Assembly: GCA_002964805.2 (NCBI GenBank)
Contig: PUDQ02000003.1
Coordinates: 2,170,001-2,234,000 of the forward strand
Origin: Trametes villosa
Lineage: Eukaryota; Basidiomycota; Agaricomycetes; Polyporales; Polyporaceae
Reading direction: 5' to 3'
Length of the DNA stretch: 64,000 bases
The stretch's first letter is position 1, and every line of letters begins with the position of its first letter. A program made the translations under genes and the position numbers. Below, in pieces: positions 1 to 10,202 of the stretch. The notes beneath the pieces are model-generated. The model searched no databases. It saw only the letters and a list, made by a program, of their open reading frames with translations, and was not told the origin of the DNA.

Positions 1-2083
1 TCTTCGGTTCTACGCAACCAGGCCAACCAGGTGAGTGAATATCAGCCACCTACTCTATGTCTATCAGCGCGCGCCCATTAGCCCGCACGGCTCGTATTCT
101 CCACTATACATCAATATCATGTTTAGGTTTCTTCTCATTCCTTTTGTGAGGTTGCGCACCGCGAGCCAGTCTGTAGCCTTCCAGGACCTTATGCGCTATG
201 GGTCGATGTGTACCGGGCGCGGCCACTATCAGCGAGATGGGCAGAACTGACGCTTTCTGGATGTTCAGGCAACGCTGGTGGCGGGCTTTTTGGAAACACG
301 AACACTGGTGCAACAAATACCACCGGCGGAGGACTCTTTGGCAGCACCACCGGCAACACCACCGGCGGCGGGCTCTTCGGCAGTACCACCGGGACAAACA
401 ACGCAGGCGGCGGGCTCTTCGGAAGTACCACCAACAACGCGCAGGCGACGGGTCAACCTGGCGGACTATTCGGCAGCACGACAACAGCGCCCAACACCAC
501 TGGTGGCGGATTGTTCGGGAACACGAACACTGCGAACAACCCGGCGGGAGGCTTGTTCGGGAACACCGGCACTACTACCGGCGGACTCTTCGGGTCTACA
601 AACACCGCGCCCAACGCTGGAGGCGGCCTGTTCGGTAACACCGCAGGCACCTCGAACACTGGGACGACCGGCGGCTTGTTTGGGTCAAGTACGACCGGGA
701 CGACGGGCGGAAGCCTCTTCGGCTCGACGCAGCCAGGGTCCTCAACTGGCCAGCCTTCGTTGTTCGGGAGCACAGCACAGGCGCCAGGATCATCGCTCTT
801 CGGCAACCCCCAACAACAGCAACAGCAGCAACAGCAGCAAAATCAGCCCGGCTCCCTGTTCGGCAACCTCGGTCAGCAGCAGCAACAGCAGCAGAGACCC
901 GGCGGTCTGTTCGGCAGCACGCTGGGCGCGAGCACACTGGGTGCGAGCACGATTGGGGGCAACACCCTGCTCGGCTCGACAAACAACCTGTTTGCGTCTA
1001 AGCCTGCGACGGCGCCGAACCCGCAGCAGGATGCACAGACGCAGTTCGCGCAGTTGACGCAAAGGATAGAGGGGATCGCGCAGGCGTGGAACTCGGATTC
1101 TCCGCAGTGTCGCTTCCAAGTGAGTGCTGTTCGGTATCTATGCCGGCCATGAGTGAGCTGACGATGTGTGTGCGATAGCATTACTTCTACAACCTGGTAG
1201 ATCCCAACCAGGTGCACCTATATGGTCGGCCACCGAACGCGTACAACGAGGCGCTATGGCAAAAAGCGGTCCGGGAAAATCCCGATCCTAGTTGGTGAGG
1301 CTTGTACTTTGCATGTGTGTATGACATGGCTGACAGAGGGTCATGGGCAGCTTTGTTCCCGTGATCGCGACGGGCTTCGATGACTTGCAGAAGCGCGTAG
1401 AGGCACAAACACAACAAGCAGCTGCTCACCAAGAAAAGCTCAAGGTAGCCCTTCCTTGCTATCTTGACAATACCTTGTACTCATCGCCACCCCAGGAGCT
1501 CCAACAACGCATCTCCGCCCTCACCCAACGCCACCAGCTCTCGAACGCATCCCGCCTCCACCGCGCATCCGCATTGCAAACGCAGCTCACGCACCGCGTG
1601 ATCAAGCTCGTGCAGCACCTCCACCTGCTCATCCCCGCGCTGCGCTCCTCCGCGCTCCGGCCCGAGGAGGAGGCGCTGCGGACGGCGCTCGAGGAGATCG
1701 ACGAGGAGGTGCGGCGGCCGGGCGGGACGGGGCGGATACGCGGGAAGCTCAACGAGCTGTGGGCGCTCGTCGGCGCGGTGACCGCCGCGCGCGAGCGCGA
1801 CCGCCGCGCGGGCGGCGTCGAGTGGGCGGTCGTGGACGAGGACGGGCTCGCGCAGATCACGCAGGTACGTCTGCGTTTGCTGCCGTGTGTCTCCGGGGAG
1901 GCAGGACTAGGACTGATGAGAGACGGACAGGTGTTGGCGGAGGAGCAGGCGGGGCTGGCGCACCTGACGAAGCTGCTGCAGAAGGACATGAAGGACCTCG
2001 CGGTGATCCAGGGGTCGAGCCCGCAGGACGAGGATGCGGACATGGGCTCGTCGACGGCGACGCTGCGCGCGAGCACGCTCTGA
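1..2083 (+). CDS. NUP54: Nup54/Nup57-type GLFG nucleoporin, 5' end outside window
   Basis: Central-channel subunit of the nuclear pore complex; Nup54/Nup57 joins Nup62/Nsp1 and Nup58 through coiled coils, and its FG repeats bind transport receptors. Exons: 1-30 (partial), 269-1119, 1179-1294, 1339-1444, 1496-1864, 1931-2083; 541 codons in the window including the stop. The first exons encode about twenty GGLFG/SLFG repeats in Gly/Asn/Thr-rich sequence, then two polyglutamine runs (about 810-895). The downstream part matches the Nup54 alpha/beta region: HYFYNLVDP, NPDPSW and VPVIATGFDDLQKRVE, followed by a long helical coiled coil (ELQQRISALTQRHQL onward) ending in an acidic tail. The acceptor at 1338 is chosen because the one at 1336 gives an immediate stop. 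The start codon is upstream of the window. Confidence 0.9.
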
Positions 2084-2459
2084 TGTATCGATATTCTGTA
2101 CACTATACCACACGGCCACGCCTGCTTCCTGCTGGCTTTCTGGGGAGACAATTGCACGGAGAGGCCTTTATGCGGGGTTATTGATGCCTCGTTAGTGAGA
2201 CAATTGGCAGATGTAAGGGAGCTTATTGGCTGGGCTTGATCGATGATCGCCGAGGATTACTCGTGTTAGCGGAGGTTAGCGGGCGGTTAGAGCGCAATAG
2301 AAGGCGCGTGTGTAAGCGATCAATAGGCTGAGCGCCGCGGAGGCTCGATCGTTGCCGCCACAGCGAGCTCGCCCAGCCCGGACGACGACGACGCTCTCTC
2401 TCTTCTACCACCACCTGCTACTGCTGCATGCACACGACCTGACATAGACGACGACCGCG

Positions 2460-5295
2460 ATGCGCGTACGCACCCTCGAGATCCGCTGGCACGACAGCAA
2501 GCCCATCTCCACCTGCGACTTCCAGCCCGCCCCGTTCAAGAAGGCCCGCCCGGCGCAGGACAAGCTCTTCGCCGCGCAGTCGTACCGGCTCGCGACGGGC
2601 GGCGAGGATAACCACGTTCGGGTACGTCCTCTACACGCTCTCTTCAAACCCCGGGTCTAAGACTAGGGTACAGCTATGGATGGTGCACCCGAACATCCTG
2701 CCCCAGAGCGTGGTGGAGGGCGCGGGCGCGCCACCCGCGCCGCGCCCGCCGCGCGTCGAGTACCTCGCGACGCTCAGCCGGCACTCCGCCGCGGTGAACG
2801 TCGTGCGCTTCAGCCCGAACGGTGAGCACTGAGACTGGGCACGCTTGCGCCCGCACGCGTATCGTAATCGGGCTGACGTGCGTTGCAGGCGAGCTCATCG
2901 CGTCCGCGGGAGACGGTGAGTTACCCATTTAGAGTCCGGTCCTCTGGCGCATGCGTTCCGCGGTAAATGTTCTGTGGAACATCCGAAGGTTGCCGGACCG
3001 CTTGGTCACCAGGAGGTGACCCGGCGTGTGAGCCCCGCAGACCTGCTTCATGGTGTCTGAGAGGAGCAGGCTCAAAGGCCGTACCCATTGCACCCCTTAG
3101 GACGGCGGCTGACGCGCCCGTTGTAGATGGGATGATTATTATCTGGTCGCCGACGACGAGCCCGCACGCAAGCAGCTATGGGAGCGACTTGACCCCCGAG
3201 GACTTGCAATATGAGAAGGAACACTGGAAACCCCGGACGACTTTCCGGTATGTTGTGGCGTTATCCTGTACAGGAGCGTGTCTCACTGTGTGTTTCAAGG
3301 TGTACGACCATGCAAGTGTACGATCTCGCCTGGAGCCCGTCCGGCGAATACATTATCGCGGGCAGCACCGATAACTGTGCCCGCATCTTCACCGCGAGCG
3401 AAGGTTTGTTGTGGTCGATCGCTCCGCAGCCACCAAAGACGCTGACTGACGGCATGGAACAGGCAAGTGCGTGCACGAGATCGCGGAGCACAACCACTAC
3501 GTGCAGGGCGTCGCGTGGGACCCGCTGAACGAGTACATCGCGACGCAGAGCAGCGACCGGTCGATGCATATCTACAGCATATCCTACAAGCAAGGCGCGC
3601 TCGAGGTGCACGCGGTCGGCAAGAACACGAAGATGGGCCACCGCCACAGCCGCACGCCGAGCACGCACAGCCGCCCGCGCCCGTTCCGCCGCGAGTCGAC
3701 CGCGAGCGAGACGGAGTCGGTGATCACGAGCGTCAGCGAGCAGCTCAAGGACGAGGTGTCCGCGTCTGGATCGAGGGAGCAGCAGCCCAGCGCGCTGCTC
3801 ACGCCCACGGCGTCGGTGACCAGCACCCCGTCCCTGTCCATGTTCCCACCGCCGTATGAAAGGGCGTCCTCACGGCGGTCGTCGTTCAGCGGGAGCAACG
3901 CGCCCAACTCTCCAGCAAACTACAGCCGGTATGGACGTTCACCGTCTCCTATGCCTGCGCTCCCGGCGATCCGGATGCCGCCCTCGGCGGCGGCAAGCAC
4001 CTGGGCATCCGTCAAACTCTATGGAGACGAGAGCTTCACCAACTTCTTCCGGCGGCTCACGTTCAGCCCCGACGGCGGCCTCCTGCTCACCCCTGCTGGT
4101 CAGTTCGAGGATCCCTCAGTGATACCCGCGGCAACTTCGAAGTCGGCAGATCCGCCTCGGGGCCGCAAGGGGAACCCCAACGCAAGCGACACCAAAGACA
4201 GCTCGTCGTCAGTGTACATCTACTCTCGTGCGAACTTCGCGCGTCCACCTATTGCCCGGCTTCCGGGTCACAAGAAGGCGAGCGTCGCAGTGCGCTTCTC
4301 TCCAGTGTTGTACGAGCTGCGTCGGAATGTGTCCCTCGGGGACGACGAACCGAAGACGGTCACTTTGGACAAGGACACCGAGATCACTGTAGACGTCGAC
4401 GTTGGGGTGCCGCCCAGCCCCGCCGACAAGGACAAGACGCCATTTGCAACGCCCGTGAAGCAGTCCCCTGCCCCGGGATCATCTTCCACCATCGCTGCCC
4501 CATCACCACGCATTGCGATCCCTAGTGGTCCGCAGGCGACGATGATGCCGTCTCCTGCGCTGTCTGCGACGGATTCGATGCGGCCACCGACACCGGCGGC
4601 TTCGAAGCCTCCGACGCCTGTCCCCATCATCACGCCCACCCCCTCCACTCCCTCCGCGTCTATCTTCTCACTGCCATATAGGATGTTGTATGCGGTCGCG
4701 ACTATGGACACGGTGATGATCTACGACACGCAGCAGGCAGGCCCGGTGTGCCTCCTGACCAAACTGCACTACGACGAGTTCACCGACATGTCGTGGTAAG
4801 TCTCCCGCATTTAAAACATACTGCTACGTGTTGTGAATTGATCGCTGTTGCCCACGTAGGTCTCCCGACGGCCAATGCCTGATCCTCTCGTCGCGCGACG
4901 GCTATTGCACGATCGTCGTCTTCGACGAGATCCTGCCCGCGCACCACACGCAGCAGCACACGCTCCAGCTGCAGTCCATCGCGCACCACCACTCGCTCCC
5001 GCTCACGAACTCGACCGCGGCGACGCCGCTGTCCACGCCGTCGACGCACGCGACGACGCTCCCCGCGCTCTCGCCCGTCACGCCCGTCATCCCCGCGAAG
5101 CGCAGCGCGGAGCCGCCGCTCACGCCCGCGGCGAGCGTCGACGAGAACCTGCTCGGGATGCGCTGGGGCGAGGCCGCTGAGACCGCGGACGCAGGCTCGA
5201 GTGTGGAGGCGAGTGCGTCGAGAGACGAGATCGAGGAGCCGCCGAAGAAGAAGCGGCGCGCGGCGCTCACGCGGGTGGGCGACCTCGGGTCATAG
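2460..5295 (+). CDS. CAC2: Chromatin assembly factor 1 subunit B (CAC2/p60), WD40 protein
   Basis: Middle subunit of CAF-1, the histone H3-H4 chaperone that deposits nucleosomes behind replication forks with PCNA. Exons: 2460-2621, 2674-2821, 2889-2915, 3127-3247, 3300-3403, 3463-4795, 4860-5295; 776 aa. The start MRVRTLEIRWHDSKPISTCD is the family's N terminus. WD40 blades are visible: RLATGGEDNHVRLWMV, SAGDDGMIIIWSP, VYDLAWSPSGEYIIAGSTDN, VQGVAWDPLNEYIATQSSD, and late WSPDGQCLILSSRDGYCTIV. A long Ser/Pro/Thr-rich insert (roughly residues 240-330 and 430-580) interrupts the propeller, making the protein longer than yeast Cac2. The C terminus carries a basic PPKKKRR motif, a possible nuclear localisation signal. 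The 211 nt third intron is long for this genome. It lies 376 bp downstream of NUP54 on the same strand. Confidence 0.9.
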
Positions 5296-6237
5296 GCCAG
5301 GCTTCCGATGCGCCGTGCCCAAAAGGTGTGCCCCCTCTCGGACCGTTTTCGTTGGGCGTACGGCTCTCGAACGCTGAGCTCTTCGAGTGTGTCCCGCCGA
5401 CTCGGAGGCTCACACGCTCACGAGGTAAGTACGCTACGGCCTTCGTGTAGTTACGCGCAGAGCGCCGTCTGCCGTTCGAGGTCGAGCAGGCCGGCGTCGG
5501 GATGGCTCCGGGCGGAGGATGACGCGCCGACGGTCCACGGAGGCGACAAACAGCTCGGCTCCGCGGGGCGGGGAAGGCAGCATGGCCGGAGCACGATTCT
5601 GGTCGTTCAGACGGGCAGTGGGTAGTGGATGGGCAGTGGGTAGTGTAGACGGGCAGTGGGCAGTGGCTGGTCGTCGGGTCGCCAGGAGACATCGCCTGTA
5701 CAGACGTGCAGGCGAGCCGGAGGCACAACAGGCGGTGAGTTACAAAACGGTGAGTCGAAGCTGGAGGCACTCGACCTGCCGGGCTCCGTGTAATATAGCC
5801 TTCTATTTGCAATACTATGTGTTGTGCACGGCCGCAGAGAGGCGCAGAGCGAGCGCAAGGCGAGAGCAACGAGATGGGCGATGGTGGATGCATGTTTCAA
5901 CTCGGAGTGAGAGCTTCCTCGCGGGACGTCGACGTGCGGCACAGCTACACCCGCGAGTCGATGGCGCTGTCTTCCGGGGCGATCTGTCAAACTTAGGTCG
6001 GCCGTCTGAGATTTCTTAGCTGCACCCGCCGGCCTCATTTGCGTGAATCGCGCGGAGGGGGGCACTCTCACTCCCGAACTCGCAGCGTACGCACTCGGAC
6101 GTTCACATCGCGCAGCCCGCCCGCCGCAGCATATTAGCAAGATCAGAAACCGATGCATTCGACGTGGTAGCCTATGTACTGCAGACTCGAACGGCTGCCA
6201 TACCAAGAACTAATGATCCAGCGCTCCAGCTCGACTC
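5296..6237. other. Intergenic stretch, no gene supported
   Basis: Open frames here are short, overlap on both strands and have no recognisable domain. A short degenerate tandem repeat of GGGCAGTG(G/T)(G/A)TAGTG units lies near 5610-5670. I see no RNA gene. Confidence 0.5.
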
Positions 6238-6924
6238 CTAGAACGCCGCGCGCCCGATGACCTTGCCGCCACCGAACCGCGCCGCCTGGCGCATACGAGT
6301 CAGCGCCGGCGAGCGGAACTCCTCGATCGGGTCGTTGGTGAGCCTGTACCCGCCACCGCCGCTCGCCGCGCCTCCAAGTCGACCGCCGCGCATCTCCAGC
6401 ACGTACCGCGCGCTGGTCACGCCGCGCTTCGCGCGCCGCAGCGGCTTGTTCGTCGGGTTCGTCACCGGCCGGCGACGCGGCTTCTTGATGTCCGAGCGCT
6501 GCGCGCGCGGGCGCGCCCCGAGCGTGTCCACGCCCGGCTGCGTCGACGTCGGGTGCTCGCCGAGCGGCGCGAGCGTGCTGGGGTGCAGCACGGCCGGGAA
6601 GACGACGACGGCGGCGCGGCGGCGACGGGCGAGGATGCGCGCCGCCAGCTCGAGGGCGTCCGGGTCGGGGTTCGGGTGGAGGCTGCGCGGGTCGCGGGCC
6701 GCGTTGGCGATGTCGGCGGCGGAGGCGCGCTCGAAACGCAGGGTGCCGTTCTGCCAGAGCGTCCGGAGCCGGAGGAGGGGGCGCACGCCACCCGGGATCT
6801 CGCTCAAATTCATGAACGGGATGTCCGCGGGCCACCCGACGAGCCGGAGCCCGAGGCGGGCGACGACGTCGTGTGCGAAGCCGTCCTCGGTGTAGGACAT
6901 GGTCGCCCCGGGGACACCGCTCAT
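6238..6924 (-). CDS. Agaricomycete hypothetical of the LVGWPADIPF family
   Basis: Unrecognised function. From ATG 6924 the product is 228 aa (a second in-frame ATG at 6900 gives 220). The core LGLRLVGWPADIPFMNLSEI, followed by a run of the type RLRTLWQNGTLRFER, is a motif recalled from many agaricomycete hypothetical proteins, often near transposons. The family is known from repeated occurrence, not from a tested function. The C-terminal half is basic (PRRRPVTNPTNKPLRRAKRG) and ends in a Gly-rich patch and GGGKVIGRAAF. No signal peptide or membrane segment is visible. The frame is also open upstream of ATG 6924, but only from GTG, so an upstream exon is possible. It lies outside the large mobile block but may be a stray copy of transposon cargo. 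Confidence 0.6.
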   Translation of the reverse strand: MSGVPGATMSYTEDGFAHDVVARLGLRLVGWPADIPFMNLSEIPGGVRPLLRLRTLWQNGTLRFERASAADIANAARDPRSLHPNPDPDALELAARILARRRRAAVVVFPAVLHPSTLAPLGEHPTSTQPGVDTLGARPRAQRSDIKKPRRRPVTNPTNKPLRRAKRGVTSARYVLEMRGGRLGGAASGGGGYRLTNDPIEEFRSPALTRMRQAARFGGGKVIGRAAF

Positions 6925-9188
6925 GTCCTCTACAAGCAGCGTATTAGTGGCGCACCAGACAATAGATACAGACGGCCGCAGACGCACCGACGTCAAAATC
7001 GAAGCCAACGCGCAGTTGCCCGCGCACGCGTGCACGGAGAGGACCGAGGGTGTCCCAGACGGGGCGTTGTTGGGGAACGAAAGGAACGACTGTGAGGGCC
7101 ATAGCGGACAAAAGGGCGAGAGATTGCCAGTGGAAAGGAGGGACGGGGATGGGCCGCTGAGGAAGCCTGTTGGTACCGTGCTCGAGCGGCCCGCTTTTAT
7201 ACTCGTCTGCTCTCAATGAGCCTTGAATTCCGCTGCCAATTTGCACGGTGCGAATACCGGGAGCTGCCGCCCCTTACTTGGAGTGTCGCGTCGGTGTTCG
7301 CTTCGCGGTGTTGGCCTGCGCCAGACTCCTATCCCCGACGAGATCAGCTATCTGCAAACAGTAGTCTTCGCACCCACCTCGAACGCGGCCGCGTCCGGCG
7401 CTGGCGGGTTTGCTTCAGACAGGCTCCCATTCTAAGACGCAATATACAAGTGCACGACAAGGCCGCACGCAATACAAAAGATGACCGCCCTTCTGAAAGT
7501 ATTAAATATGTCCGGAATGTCTGCGCCGACCCATACTGCTCGCGTGGGGGTGCACCGTGAGGTAGAAGTACGACGCACGCACACTCATAATTCTCCGCAA
7601 TCGTGACTCGGAGCCTACACATCGCAGCTCGAGCTGTCCAAATCGAGACGTACCTTCGGGATAATACGCTTGCAGCTGCAACCGCCCGTGCGGAAGCCGA
7701 AAAAGCGGGCATCCTCCCTCGTTTCCGAGGTGTACCCTCCTCGATCCATGGCCTCCGACCGCACGGCGAACTCGGCGCACATTGATGTGACCACGACGCC
7801 GCCAGCCGTTACGTCTTACCCTGCGCTGCAGCAGCCGACCACCCCTCTAGACGTACGCCCTGCACGTCGACGTCGAGGAGACAATACCGGTCCTATTCGT
7901 TGCGTAGTAGAATCCTCCGCTTCACAGAGTCCGGCGAGCTATAAGCTATTCAGCGTAGGGATGACTACGAGGATACAAAGTTACACGCTACTCAACCGAA
8001 TACACTGTCGTTGCATGACCGCCCCCGGTGTCTGCGCTTGCGCGCGTGGGACATCCGTTGCGCCATTCAGGAAGTGTCCTACCCTCAATGCACCGCTACC
8101 GACCACGGCGTGGTCGGCGGGACACGAAGGTTTGACGTTCTAAGCTAGCGATGTAAGCGACGTCAGACTCTAAATCTGCTGCTTCTGCACACGCTCACCT
8201 GTGGTTCTTGGAAATTGCTTTGTCCGCTCCCCTCCCACCGCGAGCTCGCTGTACGAGCACGGTCGCTCACTGTGCAAAGTAGAGCACAAGTGTACCGCGC
8301 GCCCGCCGTTCAATAGAAACAAGCACCGCTGCACGATCGCCCACTCAGTTGTCTGCACCGGCAGGCACGAGGCGGGCCAACGTACCTCGGAGCCGAGCCT
8401 CGGCGTCCCCCACTACCCAACGGGGCAGCTTCTCTTCCCCGCCTCCCCGCCTCCTCGCTCCCCGGCTCCCGTTCTACTGGCACGGGCGCTGACGCTGACG
8501 CCAACGCAATGATTTCGAGGGCGCATGGTCCGCACACGTCGGGGCGTGCCAACGAAGCTTCTTCGGGACCCCGCCCGCTGGTCCCCGGTCGCCGCTGGGC
8601 GCGATCTCGACGCCGCATCCACCGCGCGCATCTCCCCGAGCCTGAGGATTGAGTCTTCCCGTCGCCCGGCGCGGCGAGCGGCGCAGATCCTTGAAGTACG
8701 AGCTGGAGCCAGAGAGTTAGTGCAGCTACGCGCCGACGTGCAGGGGCGACTCCCCCACGGCACGCCGCCCTTGCCCTGTGTGTGAACGTTCCGGCGGTAG
8801 GGTCGGGCGACGTCGACCGAGCAGCCGAGAATGAGGCCTGAGAGGCGGGAAGCATCCCACGACGCTGTGTCTCCCGCCTGCGCGTGGAGACCGCCGCGAT
8901 GCAGAGCACGTCCAGTGTGGGTCCTCAATGTCCTCGATCGGTCGCCCTCGTGCCCGCCTGTAAAACTCACGGGTGTCGGGCACTTCTGATGCCCGCAGTC
9001 TCCAAGTACTCTGGTCCGGGCTCTATTAGGGCTCGGCGTACTCGGGAGATGGTGGGGCAGTTGTAGAAGGCTGCCCTCACCAGACGCGCGGGCTCCGAAT
9101 ACCCGCGCGTCGTACGCGTCTATCTACTACATGATATCTACGCGGTATCTTATCCTAGCGCAACTAGCGCTATGTCCTACAAGAACCC
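6925..9188. other. Non-coding or decayed stretch
   Basis: No open frame here has a recognisable domain, and no RNA gene is apparent. The right part (at least the last few hundred bases before 9213) is expected to be LTR sequence of the minus-strand gypsy remnant, but I could not find the far LTR end. A sequence resembling an LTR tip, TGTAAGCGAC, occurs near 8152 but is not a convincing match. Confidence 0.4.
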
Positions 9189-9225
9189 GTAACGACCGCG
9201 GAGGGTCGTTACACTCTCCCCCTCT
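9189..9225 (-). mobile_element. Gypsy-type polypurine tract and 3' LTR start
   Basis: Read on the minus strand, AGAGGGGGAGAG (9225-9214) abuts TGTAACGACC (from 9213). This is the arrangement expected where plus-strand priming defines the start of a 3' LTR. The first LTR bases also form a 9 bp stem hairpin (9189-9212). TGTAACG ends are shared by the other gypsy LTR in this window (32851-33062), but the following bases differ, so this is a different family. The rest of the LTR lies at lower coordinates and its end was not located. Confidence 0.6.
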
Positions 9226-9695
9226 AGACCCGTTGTACGGGTCTACAATAGAATATTATAATAAAAGGAACGACTGCTGATATTCGCAGTCATAGCACTA
9301 TATGATACAAAGAGTTGCGCATAGTGCGTGCGCAACTCATATATACAATGAGTCAGTGAGCCAAGTAGGCTCACAGGGTGGTCACAGCAGTGCAGTGGGA
9401 TATATACACGACTGCAGATAGTAGCAGTCATACCACTACACTACCATGATATGGTAGTGTTTTTGTTTTTGGGTTATTGATGCGCGCACCGTGGGGTGCG
9501 GCTATGTACATTAGTACCGCAGCTATGGCGGATGAACCGATCAATTTTTGACGCAGATCGGTTGCGTTATGCCCGAGGAGACGATAATATCGTCTCCTAC
9601 GGGGACTGCAAATATTTGCAGTCATACCGTCGTGGTATACGACGAGTGCATGACGGATGCACTCGAAGATTGTGATTAGACACCTACGCGGTGTC
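9189..9695. repeat. Array of about fourteen short hairpins
   Basis: Consecutive perfect inverted repeats with stems of 5-10 bp and short loops: 9189-9212, 9225-9245, 9272-9291, 9312-9338, 9356-9374, 9410-9429, 9438-9460, 9485-9500, 9535-9563, 9576-9598, 9604-9623, 9629-9643, 9644-9664, 9679-9695. Most stems differ, but GACTGC/GCAGTC recurs three times (9272, 9410, 9604) with different loops, each followed by ATA. The array fills the gap between the pol-tail stop codon and the polypurine tract of the minus-strand gypsy remnant, so it would lie in the 3' non-coding part of that RNA. Confidence 0.75.
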
Positions 9696-9896
9696 GTCGT
9701 GTGGCGATGACGGGGTGAGGGGGGAGGATCCCTGCTCACCCGTCGCGTTCTCGCTCTCGTCGTGCCTGTCGCTAGTAGCGGCAGGCGGTTGGGAAGGCCC
9801 GGCAACAGGTGCCTCCTGCACGTCCTCCATCGCGCGAGCGGGGGAGTACGGCGGAGGTGGGACTCCGTCATCGGGATGGGTACCCGCTAGCGAGCG
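9684..9896 (-). pseudogene. C-terminal pol-like fragment of the gypsy remnant
   Basis: A 70-codon frame ends at TAG 9684-9686. It is preceded in frame by TGA at 9897-9899, where the neighbouring GGGTA-rich sequence starts. The peptide is Pro/Ser/Asp-rich (DDGVPPPPYSP, then a Ser/Pro tail ending SPHDDTA), like the disordered tails after integrase in agaricomycete gypsy polyproteins. No catalytic domain is present. Its place just upstream (minus strand) of the polypurine tract supports this reading; the assignment is by position and composition. Confidence 0.4.
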
Positions 9897-10202
9897 TCAA
9901 GGGTATGGCGGGTAGCCGCGGGTTTTCGCGGGTTAGGCGCCCGGGTACGGGTACGGGTCTGTATGGGGTGACCCGCCGTCTACCCGCCACCCGCGGGGCT
10001 TCCCAGACCATCGAGCTACCCGATATGGTATGTATATCTCATCCACGGGGCGGGCTTCGCGCCCTTGGCTTCAGCCACCTTCCTTCCGCATATGGTAGTA
10101 CTGCATAGTACCTCATGTGGGCCCGATGGTCGCGCTGCTCGATAGTCTGGATGTAAATACAGAGGCTACGGATTAAATCATCGAACCATCTTCCCCCCAC
10201 CC
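9897..10202 (+). repeat. GGGTA-rich subterminal region before the hAT gene
   Basis: Many copies of CGGGT/GGGTA and ACCCG occur between about 9899 and 10015, including a tandem GGGTACGGGTACGGGT. Such G-rich subterminal repeats are common at hAT ends, so the left hAT terminus is probably near 9899, where the pol-like frame stops. I found no matching inverted copy downstream, so the terminus is inferred only. Confidence 0.4.

Noticed and set aside
104..1217. Long frames on the opposite strand of the nucleoporin
   Set aside because: Shadows of the repetitive GLFG coding sequence, rich in Pro/Ser or Arg, with no domain.
1445..1495. Reading straight through the 51 nt segment in the nucleoporin gene as exon
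   Set aside because: It is open in frame but has GT...AG ends and interrupts the coiled coil; splicing gives the better family match, although retention cannot be excluded.
8310..8970. Overlapping frames of up to 199 codons on the minus strand
   Set aside because: Several frames are open at once, as expected in GC-rich DNA; composition is Arg/Ser/Pro without motif. The region is probably LTR or decayed element.
9189..9695. CRISPR-like or tRNA cluster reading of the hairpin array
   Set aside because: No constant repeat with unique spacers and no cloverleaf; stems differ from unit to unit and the genome is eukaryotic.
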